DNA from: an uncultured Collinsella sp.
GTDB lineage: Bacteria; Actinomycetota; Coriobacteriia; Coriobacteriales; Coriobacteriaceae
Assembly (NCBI GenBank): GCA_934654765.1
Contig: CAKUGX010000035.1
Coordinates: forward strand, 1-16,409
Length of the DNA stretch: 16,409 nt
Direction: 5' to 3'
Below are positions 5,742 to 13,184 of this stretch, piece after piece. The position numbers and the translations under genes were made by a program. Below the pieces are notes generated by a model. It worked only from the letters and a program-made list of their open reading frames with translations. It had not been told where the DNA came from and made no database searches. The number at the start of each line of letters is the position of its first letter. The first letter of the stretch is position 1.

Positions 5742-7325
5742 ATGTCCGATCGTTTGACGGTGCTGACATCTAAGAGCGTCTTCACCGGTACGGAAGACCA
5801 GCCGTTTGAGGGTTTTGTCGCGGTACACGGCAATCGGATTGAAGCTGTCGGTGGCGCTGGCGAGGCAGGCTCGTTTCTCGCCCAGGCGGATGAGGTGATC
5901 GATTGTGGCGACAGGACTGTCATGCCTGGCCTGGTCGATGTGCATACGTTCTATACGGGCTGGGCGTTGCGGAGCCTGGGGGCCGACTTATCCGAAGCCT
6001 CTGACGTCGACGAAGTGGTAGCGCTTCTGCAGGTATGGAAGGATGCCCACCTCGATTGCGCCGCCGCCTTTGGGCACGACCTTCCTGCGTCGCTCGCCGA
6101 AGACATTGAGAATGAAAAAACGGCGGCAGCGCTCGGCGGCGCCTTCGGAGATATTCCCGTTGTCTGCTTTACCCCGGGTGCCGAGACGTGCGTTCTCAAC
6201 GCCGCCGCCAGCGAGCGCTATGGTTTTACGCCCGAGGCCTGCTATGCCGAGAAGATCTGGCGTATGATGCGGGACTTCTTGGCGCTTCCCGAGGTGCGCG
6301 CCGGGTATTCGGATTACATGGCGATGCTGAACGCTCGCGGTGTCACGGCTATCAAAGAGATGGCCTTCGATGACTATTACGGATTTGCCGATGAGATGGC
6401 GCGCCGTGAGGAATCTGGCGAGCTGACGGTTCGCGTCTCCATGATGTCGCAGCCGGTGGGCGCCGGGGCGAATCTGCCCTATGCCCGTGCGGCGCGTGAT
6501 CGCTTCCAGGGACCGTTTGTTCGTTTCTCGGGCTTCAACCGCATGACCGATCGCGGCGTATGGGCGGGGCTTGCCGAGATGATCGACCCGTATGAGGAGA
6601 CGGCCGATGCGGGGGCTGCCGGCAAGACGGTTGTCGAGGAGCCCGAGTGGGGTTTGATTGAGGACGAGCTGCGCGCGATTGATGCCGAAGGCTTCCGTTA
6701 CTCGCTTCATTGTCAGGGCGACGGCGCCGTTCGCCACACCGTTGCGCTGTATGCCTCGCTGCCGCGAGATGAGCACGGAGCCATGCTTCGACGCCACGCG
6801 ATCACCGACCTCGAGAACTCTGATCCGGAAGACCTTGCCCTTTTTGGCAAGCTGGGCGGAATCTGCGAGGTCTACCCCCAGATCCTCACGCTCGATAAGC
6901 GCGAGGACTGCCTGTCGATGATGCGTCGGCAGATCGGCGAGGTCCGACTGCAGCACAGCTGGAACCGTCGCGGCATGGAAGACGCGGGATGTACGGTGTG
7001 CTGTGGCACCGACCTTCCGCTCTTGATTCCGAGTCTGGGCGAATCAATCTACAGCGCGTGCGGTGGTTATTTTGCCGACGGTTTGCCCGTGAATGAGGGA
7101 AATACGCTGATGATTGCCGAGCTCCTTCGTGCATGGACGGCAGGGGGCGCATATGACCTGATGCGCGAGGATGAGCTGGGAACGCTCGAGGCCGGTAAGC
7201 TTGCCGACATCTGCGTGCTCGATCGCGATGTGTTTGACCTTGACTACCACGATGCTTGTGACCTTGCCGTTGATATGACCATGTCGGACGGACGTATCGT
7301 GTTCGACCGAAATAAGGAGGTTTAG
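5742..7325 (+). CDS. Amidohydrolase family 3 (YtcJ-like) metal-dependent hydrolase
   Basis: This is a 527-residue cytoplasmic member of the amidohydrolase superfamily. The N- and C-terminal beta-sandwich parts are recognisable: MPGLVDVH at residues 61-68 and LGTLEAGKLADICVLD at 479-494. Catalytic-site elements of the TIM barrel are H323 in SLHCQGDGAV, H352 in RRHAITDLEN and D424 in CCGTDLP. The usual first motif His-x-His reads H68-T-F70, so one metal ligand appears substituted. The start lies 10 bases after the YfcC stop; AAGGAGG overlaps that stop, so the two genes are tightly coupled. In this locus it could cleave an N-acyl, peptide or cyclic-amide bond of the imported compound before or after deglycation, but its substrate is unknown. 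Confidence 0.82.
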   Translation: MSDRLTVLTSKSVFTGTEDQPFEGFVAVHGNRIEAVGGAGEAGSFLAQADEVIDCGDRTVMPGLVDVHTFYTGWALRSLGADLSEASDVDEVVALLQVWKDAHLDCAAAFGHDLPASLAEDIENEKTAAALGGAFGDIPVVCFTPGAETCVLNAAASERYGFTPEACYAEKIWRMMRDFLALPEVRAGYSDYMAMLNARGVTAIKEMAFDDYYGFADEMARREESGELTVRVSMMSQPVGAGANLPYARAARDRFQGPFVRFSGFNRMTDRGVWAGLAEMIDPYEETADAGAAGKTVVEEPEWGLIEDELRAIDAEGFRYSLHCQGDGAVRHTVALYASLPRDEHGAMLRRHAITDLENSDPEDLALFGKLGGICEVYPQILTLDKREDCLSMMRRQIGEVRLQHSWNRRGMEDAGCTVCCGTDLPLLIPSLGESIYSACGGYFADGLPVNEGNTLMIAELLRAWTAGGAYDLMREDELGTLEAGKLADICVLDRDVFDLDYHDACDLAVDMTMSDGRIVFDRNKEV

Positions 7326-7326
7326 C

Positions 7327-8178
7327 ATGCCTGAAACCAAACCGACGCTGCGTCGCGAGCAGATCGCGGGCATGAACATCCACTACATCATGTGGTCGCT
7401 CGACTATTTTTTGGATACGCAACAGCGCCTGGGCTTTGAGTCCATCGAGCTGTGGTGCGCCGAGCCCCATGTGACGCTCGATCACACTGGGTATTATGAG
7501 GCCGAGGCTCTGGCGAAAAAGGCCGCCGACCGCGGTCTGCGCTATCGGACGCTCTGTCCCGAGAACGTGGTCTATCCATGGCAGTATTGCGCCCGTAAGC
7601 CGCTTCACGAGCAGCGGAGCCTGGCGTATTTCAAGCATGGCATCGAGCTTGCCGAGGTGCTGGGATGCGACCGCATGTCCGTAAACTCGGGTTGGGGTGA
7701 CTGGGACGAGGATCGCGAAGAGGCGTGGAAGCGCAGCCGCGAGCACCTATCCATCTTGGCGGAGTATGCCGGCGAGCACGGTCTGGTGCTAACGATGGAG
7801 AGCCTGCGTCCCGAGGAGAGCAACCTTGTGACGACCGTCGCCGATGCCAAGCGCATGATCGATGAGGTCGCGAGTCCGTATCTGCAGCCTATGGTCGATA
7901 CGACCGCAATGGGTGTTGCGGGTGAGTCGCTCGAGGACTGGTTTGCCGCATTTGGCGACGGTGCGATCCACGAGATGCACTTTATCGATGGCGACCCCTA
8001 TGGCCATCTGGTCTGGGGCGACGGCAAGCACGATATGGATGCCTTCGTCGCCACGCTCAACGCCCATGGTTTCGATGGCATGTTGGGTCAGGAAATCACG
8101 GACGGTCGTTACTACGATGACCCGGCGGCGGCAGATGCCAAGAACATGGCCGCCTTCGAGAAGTATCTGATTGACTAG
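7327..8178 (+). CDS. frlC: FrlC-like sugar epimerase/isomerase (AP-endonuclease-2-type TIM barrel)
   Basis: This 283-residue TIM-barrel protein belongs to the xylose isomerase-like sugar epimerase superfamily. From memory it matches E. coli FrlC (fructoselysine 3-epimerase, psicoselysine to fructoselysine) at several points: GFESIELWCAEPH (36-48), CPENVVYPWQY (77-87), MESLRPEESN (157-166), PMVDTTAM (188-195) and the C-terminal GQEITDGRYY (254-263). Probable metal ligands are E158, D191, H218 (or H215) and E256. It starts one base after the stop of the amidohydrolase, with AAGGAGG inside the end of that gene. Its position between transporter/hydrolase and the deglycase/kinase pair supports a role in bringing an epimeric Amadori compound into the pathway. 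The exact epimer is uncertain. Confidence 0.72.
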   Translation: MPETKPTLRREQIAGMNIHYIMWSLDYFLDTQQRLGFESIELWCAEPHVTLDHTGYYEAEALAKKAADRGLRYRTLCPENVVYPWQYCARKPLHEQRSLAYFKHGIELAEVLGCDRMSVNSGWGDWDEDREEAWKRSREHLSILAEYAGEHGLVLTMESLRPEESNLVTTVADAKRMIDEVASPYLQPMVDTTAMGVAGESLEDWFAAFGDGAIHEMHFIDGDPYGHLVWGDGKHDMDAFVATLNAHGFDGMLGQEITDGRYYDDPAAADAKNMAAFEKYLID

Positions 8179-8191
8179 ATAAGATTTTGCT

Positions 8192-8221
8192 CGGCCATGT
8201 AAGACGCGTCATGCATGGCCG
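8192..8221 (+). other. Intercistronic hairpin before frlB-like gene
   Basis: CGGCCATG (8192-8199) pairs perfectly with CATGGCCG (8214-8221) over a 14-base loop that itself contains the palindrome GACGCGTC. It sits in the 66-base gap, the largest within module A, ten bases before the GAAAGGA ribosome binding site. There is no T tract, so it looks like an mRNA stability or processing element rather than a terminator. Confidence 0.55.
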
Positions 8222-8244
8222 GCCAAGCTGGAAAGGAACTAAAC

Positions 8245-9213
8245 ATGAACGCACATGATCTGATTAAGGAAGCAATTGCCGAGAAGGGCAAGTTCGACAG
8301 CGTCTACTGGATTGCCTGCGGCGGCTCCATGATCGATCTGATTCCGGCCCATGAGCTCTTGCAGCGCGAGGCGACGACGTTCACCTCGTATATCTATACG
8401 GCCCGTGAGTTCGACATCATGCGTCCCCGTCGCCTGGGTGAGAAGTCTCTGGTCATTGCCTGCAGTCACAGCGGCAATACCCCCGAGGTCGTCGAGGGCT
8501 GCGAGATTGCCCTTGCCGCGGGCGCGACGGTGATCGCGCAGACCGATAACGCCGGCTCCAAGATCGATACTGGCAAGTGGGTCACCTGGGTGTACCCGTG
8601 GGGCGAGGGCGTTCCGCAGGCCGAAGTTCCTGCCGGCATCTCGCTGTCGCTCGCGGCCGAGCTGCTCGACCAGCAGGAGGGCTACGCCGATCTCGCCGAC
8701 ATGTATGCCGGTATTGCCGAAATGGATAAGATTTTGCCTCCCGCACGCGAAAAGGTAAATGCCGAGCTGGGCGATCGCTTTGCCAAGCTTTGCCAGGAGC
8801 ATGAGTTCTTCTATATCCTGGGCAGCGGTCCCAACTTTAGCCAGACGTACGGCTTTGCCATCTGCTCGCTCATGGAGATGCAGTGGCAGCACTGCAGCTA
8901 TATCCACTCTGCCGAGTACTTCCATGGCCCCTTTGAGGCTACCCAGGATGGCGTCTTCTACTTCTTGCAGATGGGCTCGAGCGAGTGCCGTCCTATGGAC
9001 GAGCGCGCCCTGGCGTTTCTCGAGACCCATACCGACACGCTGATGGTGCTTGATGCCAAGGAGTACGGTATGGAGGCCGTGCCGGCGAGCGTTCGTGCTT
9101 ATCTGGATCCGGTGCTGTTCTACGCTATGAACTGCGAGCTGCGTGCAGCGCGCGGCAAGGTGTTCGATCACGACCCCGACTTCCGCCGCTACATGGGCGT
9201 TGTTGAGTACTAG
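8245..9213 (+). CDS. frlB: FrlB-like SIS-domain deglycase (fructoselysine 6-phosphate deglycase type)
   Basis: This 322-residue protein has two SIS (sugar isomerase) domains. The first holds WIACGGSMIDL (22-32) and ACSHSGNTPEVV (72-83), the phosphosugar-binding Ser/Thr loop. The second holds LGSGPNF (192-198) and SAEYFHGPFE (222-231), where E224 matches the catalytic Glu of FrlB/FraB deglycases. The C-terminus DHDPDFRRYMGVVEY (308-322) closely matches the end of E. coli FrlB as I remember it, which argues against a GlmS-type or sugar-isomerase identity. Such enzymes split a 6-phosphorylated Amadori compound into a free amine and a hexose 6-phosphate. The ATG at 8245 follows GGAAAGGAACT. Whether the amine is lysine, another amino acid or a peptide cannot be read from the sequence. 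Confidence 0.8.
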   Translation: MNAHDLIKEAIAEKGKFDSVYWIACGGSMIDLIPAHELLQREATTFTSYIYTAREFDIMRPRRLGEKSLVIACSHSGNTPEVVEGCEIALAAGATVIAQTDNAGSKIDTGKWVTWVYPWGEGVPQAEVPAGISLSLAAELLDQQEGYADLADMYAGIAEMDKILPPAREKVNAELGDRFAKLCQEHEFFYILGSGPNFSQTYGFAICSLMEMQWQHCSYIHSAEYFHGPFEATQDGVFYFLQMGSSECRPMDERALAFLETHTDTLMVLDAKEYGMEAVPASVRAYLDPVLFYAMNCELRAARGKVFDHDPDFRRYMGVVEY

Positions 9214-9227
9214 GAAGGATAGATACC

Positions 9228-10091
9228 ATGGCTTTTAACGTTAACGCGCTCGGGTTTGGTGACAACGTCGTCGATCGCTATGAGCATATCCATACCATGT
9301 ATCCCGGCGGCAATGCGGTGAATTTTGCCGTTTACGCCAAGAAGTGCGGTGCTGCGCGCTCCGCGTACATGGGCATCTTTGGCAACGACGCCGCTGCCGA
9401 GCATGTGATTGCAAGTCTTGAGGACGAGGGCATTGAGCTCGCTAAGTGCGAGCAGCTTATTGGCGAGAATGGCGCGGCGCGTGTGACCGTGGTCGATGGC
9501 GACCGCATATTCCTTGGCTCCAATGAGGGCGGCATCCGTGGCGATGCGCGCTATGTGCTCGATCGCTTTGATCTGGCATACATGAAGCAGTTCGACGTGG
9601 TCCACTCGGGTAACTACTGCTTTACCGAGCGCGAGCTCCCCAAGCTGAAGGCTGCGGGCATCACCGTATCGTTTGACTTCTCGGACGATTCCACCGATGA
9701 ATACTATGAGCAGATTGCCCCGTTTGTCGACTTCGCCTTCTTTAGCGCCGCGGACGCTGCGAGCGAGGATGAGATTCGCGAGCGCCTCGCCTGGGTGAAG
9801 AGCCTGGGTCCGCGCTTTGTGTCTGCGACGGCGGGCGCCGAGGGCTGCATCGCCTATGACGGCGAGCGCTACTATCGCCAGCTGGCAAAGCCCGTAACGG
9901 ACATGAAGGACACCATGGGAGCCGGCGACTCGTTCCTGACTTCATTCCTGATGTGCTACCTCGATTCCGCCAAGCGCGACGAGGACGGGCCTGAGGCCAT
10001 TGAGCGTGCGCTCGATTTTGCGGCAGGTTTTGCCTCGACCGTGTGCGGCATGGAGGGCTCTTGGGGTCACGGAGCTCCGATCGCCGAGTAG
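9228..10091 (+). CDS. frlD: FrlD-like PfkB-family kinase (fructoselysine 6-kinase type)
   Basis: This 287-residue ribokinase-fold (PfkB) protein opens with GFGDNVVDRY (9-18), matching the GDNCVDIY start of E. coli FrlD from memory. PGGNAVNFAVYAKKCG (26-41) is the substrate-side PfkB motif, SFDFSDDSTDEYY (148-160) matches the FrlD-type DFSD segment, and DTMGAGDSFLTSF (228-240) is the ATP-side motif with catalytic D234. FrlD phosphorylates fructoselysine at O6 to make the substrate of the deglycase encoded immediately upstream, 14 bases apart. AAGGA precedes the ATG. Its stop is followed by a strong terminator, so it is the last gene of module A. The C-terminal tail is about 20 residues longer than the E. 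coli protein, as far as I recall. Confidence 0.8.
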   Translation: MAFNVNALGFGDNVVDRYEHIHTMYPGGNAVNFAVYAKKCGAARSAYMGIFGNDAAAEHVIASLEDEGIELAKCEQLIGENGAARVTVVDGDRIFLGSNEGGIRGDARYVLDRFDLAYMKQFDVVHSGNYCFTERELPKLKAAGITVSFDFSDDSTDEYYEQIAPFVDFAFFSAADAASEDEIRERLAWVKSLGPRFVSATAGAEGCIAYDGERYYRQLAKPVTDMKDTMGAGDSFLTSFLMCYLDSAKRDEDGPEAIERALDFAAGFASTVCGMEGSWGHGAPIAE

Positions 10092-10163
10092 CCTAAGAAA
10101 GCGCTGGGCGGCTTGGGGCTGAAGCCTTGGCTGACTGACGCGAGATTACATCGGAATTCGGAT

Positions 10164-10192
10164 AGGGGCTCGCCTTGGGTGGGCCCCTTTTT
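10164..10192 (+). terminator. Strong intrinsic terminator between modules A and B
   Basis: An 11-bp stem (10164-10174 with 10178-10188, including two G-U pairs) with the three-base loop TTG is followed by T residues to 10192. It ends only six bases before the GGAG ribosome binding site of the next kinase gene. It either ends the module A transcript or acts as an attenuator limiting read-through into module B. I see no convincing promoter in 10092-10163. Confidence 0.85.
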
Positions 10193-10209
10193 GATTGCTG
10201 GAGAAGACT

Positions 10210-11010
10210 ATGGATATTAAAGCATGCGCAGCTGGCTTCTGCTGTGCGGACGTGTATCAAAACATCGGCGTGTTCTATCCGACTGGTAATGGCATCGACT
10301 GGGGTATCCATCTGGCGCGAATGGGCGTATCGGTGTCTGCGGTGTCGGTCGTCGGAAAGGACGAGTACGGAGACAAGATGCGCGAGGCGCTGGCTGCCGA
10401 GGGATTCGACATCTCGCATCTTCGCGTGGAGGACGGCGATACCTCGGTGATGCTCATGGCGTTGAAGGACGGCGTCGACCGCGTACATCTCGAGGCGATT
10501 GACGGTGTTATGGAAACGTACCGGCCAAACGATGATGACCGGGCATTTATCCTGGAGCACGATGTCATCCATACCGACCTGTTTGGAAACTGCTTAGACC
10601 TGCTGCCCGAATGGCACGAGGCAGGCAAGATTGTCGTCATGGACTTTTCGGTGTTTAGTCAAGATCCCGAATACACCTGTGAGAGCCATTTTCCTTACGT
10701 GGACTATGCCTTTATGTCGTTTGAGGAGGATAGCGCGGAGCTGCGCGACTGGGTGCGCCATGTGCAGGAGCTGGGTCCGCGCGTGGCGGTCGCCACGCTT
10801 GGCGAGAAGGGAAGCATCGCCTATGACGGTGAGCGCTTCTATGAATGTGGGATCGTGTCGGCCGAGAAGGTCGTCAATACCGTGGGCGCCGGCGACTCGT
10901 ATATCGCCGGATTCACCAAAGGTGTACTGGATGGGCTTGACGTGCCGGCGTGCATGCATGCCGGTGCCGAGCTTTCGTCCCGAGTCATTGGGTCGTTCGA
11001 GCCGTACTAG
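10210..11010 (+). CDS. Second FrlD-like PfkB-family sugar kinase
   Basis: This 266-residue PfkB-fold kinase resembles the neighbouring FrlD-like protein: VMDFSVFSQDPEY (143-155) against its SFDFSDDS, IAYDGERFYE (203-212) against IAYDGERYYR, and NTVGAGDSYIAGF (223-235) with catalytic D229. The substrate-side motif differs: YPTGNGIDWGIHLARMG (23-39) instead of YPGGNAVNFAVYAKKCG, so one Gly of the GG pair is Thr and the following residues change. This suggests a paralogue with a shifted sugar preference. I chose the ATG at 10210, six bases after GGAG; a TTG at 10195 is possible but lies at the terminator. It heads module B and is 27 bases before the next gene. Confidence 0.8.
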   Translation: MDIKACAAGFCCADVYQNIGVFYPTGNGIDWGIHLARMGVSVSAVSVVGKDEYGDKMREALAAEGFDISHLRVEDGDTSVMLMALKDGVDRVHLEAIDGVMETYRPNDDDRAFILEHDVIHTDLFGNCLDLLPEWHEAGKIVVMDFSVFSQDPEYTCESHFPYVDYAFMSFEEDSAELRDWVRHVQELGPRVAVATLGEKGSIAYDGERFYECGIVSAEKVVNTVGAGDSYIAGFTKGVLDGLDVPACMHAGAELSSRVIGSFEPY

Positions 11011-11037
11011 GAACAAAAGCCTGGAAAGGAGTGCAAG

Positions 11038-11898
11038 ATGGTAATCGATATGCTGGTCCAGCCCATGCTCTACGGCGAGATTTATACGCCAGGCGACGAG
11101 CCAGACGGCTTTGGTTTTTGGGAGCGTGAGTTTGGCATGGGGCACATGGGCCCCATGGACTGGGATGAGCTCGTGGCCGAGATGGATGTCTGCGATGTAC
11201 GGAAAAGCGTGCTCATGCCGCTCGATGTGACCACGGCGTGTGGCGGGCACTTTGGCACCAACGACCAGGTTGCCGCGCTTGTTGCCGCGCACCCCGATCG
11301 TCTATGGGGATTTGCGAGCGTGGACCCGCAAGTGAGTGGTGCCGCCGACGAACTGGAGCGCGCCTTTACCGAGCTGGGGGCCAAGGGGCTCTGCCTGCAT
11401 CCGGCAAAGCAGGGTTTTGCGCCCGATGATGCCGTTGCCGAGCCGCTCTACAAGCTCTGTGAGCGCTACAACAAGCCGGTGGTTTTTCATGCCGGTATGT
11501 CCTGGGAGCCGGGTGCGGAGCTTTCACGAAGCCACCCGCTTGCGTTTGAGCACACCATCGCAACGCATCCGGATGTGCGCTTTAACCTGACTCACTTTGG
11601 TTGGCCCTGGGTGCGCGAAACCGTGGCGATGCTGCTCAAGTATCCCAATTGCTATACGGATACCTCTATTACCTATATCGATTCGCCCGAAGAAATGATG
11701 CAGCGGCTCTTCACCGTCGATATGGGACCGCTGTGGTATGAGCGTGCCCTGTCGCATCAGGTGATGTTTGCCAGCAATACGCCACGCTTCCGCGCCTTCA
11801 AGCTCAAGCGGGCGCTTGATGCTGTGCTCATGCGCGATGAGGCGCGGGAGAATCTGTATTCCGGCACGGCGCTGCGTTTTCTGAAAGGTGATGAGTGA
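11038..11898 (+). CDS. Amidohydrolase-2-like TIM-barrel protein with missing metal ligands
   Basis: This 286-residue protein resembles the amidohydrolase-2 (COG2159-type) fold. It has an acidic start at VIDML, a mid-protein GFASVDP (91-97) with KGLCLHP (116-122), VFHAGMSWEPG (149-159), THFGWPW (185-191) and the C-terminal FASNTPRF (244-251). H121, H151 and H186 remain, but the N-terminal His-x-His is absent (DMLV at 4-7), and the usual catalytic Asp of the last motif is Asn (N247). It may bind a different metal set, use another mechanism, or act as a lyase, lactonase or binding protein. AAAGGAG precedes the ATG. It overlaps the start of the next gene region, indicating tight translational coupling. 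Its substrate is unknown. Confidence 0.72.
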   Translation: MVIDMLVQPMLYGEIYTPGDEPDGFGFWEREFGMGHMGPMDWDELVAEMDVCDVRKSVLMPLDVTTACGGHFGTNDQVAALVAAHPDRLWGFASVDPQVSGAADELERAFTELGAKGLCLHPAKQGFAPDDAVAEPLYKLCERYNKPVVFHAGMSWEPGAELSRSHPLAFEHTIATHPDVRFNLTHFGWPWVRETVAMLLKYPNCYTDTSITYIDSPEEMMQRLFTVDMGPLWYERALSHQVMFASNTPRFRAFKLKRALDAVLMRDEARENLYSGTALRFLKGDE

Positions 11899-11899
11899 C

Positions 11900-12328
11900 A
11901 TGGTGACACTCGAGACATTGAGTTATCTATCGACGGCGCCCGACCAGTTCATCGACATCACAGAAGATGTGCATGCCGCCATCGAGCGTAGTGCGGTGAC
12001 CGATGGACTGGCAGCGATTATTTTGTCGCATACGACTTGCGGTATCGTGGTGAACGAGGGGCTTCCGTGCGTGGAGACCGATCTCATGGAGACGCTCGAT
12101 CGCATTGCCCCGCTCGATGCCCCCTATGCGCATGCTCATTTCTTGCCGAGTTATGGCGCCACGGGCAATAACTCCTGTGGCCATATCAAGAGCATGATTT
12201 GCGGCAATAGCTGCTTCTTCCCCGTTCAAGACGGCCACATCGTATGTGGCGGAGCCCAGAACATCTACCTTGCGGAATTCGATGGGCCTCAGAAGCGAAA
12301 AGTTTACGTTGAGGTGCTGGGCGAGTAG
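11900..12328 (+). CDS. yjbQ: YjbQ (UPF0047) family protein
   Basis: This is a 142-residue protein of the YjbQ/UPF0047 family, small cytoplasmic proteins reported to have weak thiamine-phosphate synthase activity; the physiological role is unsettled. Family landmarks are SHTTCGIVVNEG (43-54), the His-rich centre YAHAHFLPSYG (76-86), CGHIKSMICGNS (93-104) and GGAQNIYLAEFDGPQKR (117-133). I prefer the ATG at 11900, seven bases after AGGTGAT at 11886-11892, an anti-SD match; the in-frame ATG at 11891 would lie inside that site. Its start abuts the stop of the amidohydrolase-like gene (11898), so translation is coupled. Its presence inside a sugar kinase operon suggests a phosphosugar or carbonyl-related role rather than thiamine synthesis. 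That is an inference. Confidence 0.85.
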   Translation: MVTLETLSYLSTAPDQFIDITEDVHAAIERSAVTDGLAAIILSHTTCGIVVNEGLPCVETDLMETLDRIAPLDAPYAHAHFLPSYGATGNNSCGHIKSMICGNSCFFPVQDGHIVCGGAQNIYLAEFDGPQKRKVYVEVLGE

Positions 12329-12369
12329 CAGTTGATGCCTGCGAATCGGTGAGCTAAAGGAGATTGACC

Positions 12370-13179
12370 ATGTCGTTTATGGCTTCGATGTTTGGGACCG
12401 AGAAACCGGTCATTGGCATGCTGCATCTGCAGCCGCTGCCTGGCGATCCTCTGTATTATCCGGGTGGCAGCGTTTCGCGCGTGATCGATGCCGCCAAGCG
12501 TGATCTCGAAGCGCTGCAGTCGGGTGGCGTGGACGGCATTCTGATCACCAATGAGCTGTCGATGCCCTACGAGCAGCATGTGTCGGCAGTGACCCTTGCC
12601 GCTATGGGGCATGTCATCGGCGCTCTTGCCGCAGAGTTCTCGACCCCTTGGGGTGCAGAGGCTATTTATGACGGCGATGCCACGATCGAGCTGTGCGCCG
12701 CCGTCGAGGCGCAGTTTACACGCTGCAATTTCTGCGGTGCCTGGGCTGGCGATCTTGGCCTGATCAATCGTGACTTTGCGCACACCATGCGCCGCCGCGC
12801 CGCCCTGCGTCTGGATGACCTAAAGATGTTCCATTTCATCACAAGCGAGGGCGAGGTGTATCTTAACGACCGTTCGACTCCCGATATTGCCGATTCGCTG
12901 GTATTCAACTGTCTGCCCGATGCCCTTGTCATTGGCGGGTCTGCTGCCGGGCGCGGAGCTTCGGGCGAGCTTGCCGACGAGGTGCGCGTCCGTGTTGGCG
13001 ATGTACCGGTGGTATGTGGAACGGGATGTCGCGAGAATACCGTTGCAGACGTGTTTTCGCATTATGATGGCGCGTTTGTCGGCACCTGCCTCAAGCGAGA
13101 CGGCAAGCTCGACGCCCCTGTCGAAGCCGAGCGGGTCGTGCGGTTCATGGCTGCCGCCCGTGCCGCGAGAGGGGAGTGA
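12370..13179 (+). CDS. BtpA/SgcQ-family TIM-barrel protein
   Basis: This is a 269-residue member of the BtpA family, named for a cyanobacterial photosystem I biogenesis protein but found in many heterotrophs inside sugar operons (E. coli SgcQ). The signature VIGMLHLQPLPGDPLYY is at residues 14-30. DGILITNELSMPYEQ (55-69), ALVIGGSAAG (185-194), VVCGTGCRENTVADVF (214-229) and the C-terminal VGTCLKRDG (237-245) complete the phosphate-binding TIM-barrel pattern. AAAGGAG precedes the ATG at 12370. In this non-photosynthetic context it is probably an aldolase- or isomerase-like enzyme acting on a phosphosugar made by one of the neighbouring kinases; no precise reaction is established for the family. 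Confidence 0.85.
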   Translation: MSFMASMFGTEKPVIGMLHLQPLPGDPLYYPGGSVSRVIDAAKRDLEALQSGGVDGILITNELSMPYEQHVSAVTLAAMGHVIGALAAEFSTPWGAEAIYDGDATIELCAAVEAQFTRCNFCGAWAGDLGLINRDFAHTMRRRAALRLDDLKMFHFITSEGEVYLNDRSTPDIADSLVFNCLPDALVIGGSAAGRGASGELADEVRVRVGDVPVVCGTGCRENTVADVFSHYDGAFVGTCLKRDGKLDAPVEAERVVRFMAAARAARGE

Positions 13180-13184
13180 ACGGC

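Noticed and set aside
4316..5923. 535-codon minus-strand open frame opposite the YfcC gene
   Set aside because: The translation is Asp/His/Gly-rich low-complexity sequence typical of the antisense of membrane proteins; the plus-strand carrier has clear family motifs.
5988..6956. 322-codon minus-strand open frame opposite the amidohydrolase
   Set aside because: It has no family similarity and lies wholly inside a well-supported gene.
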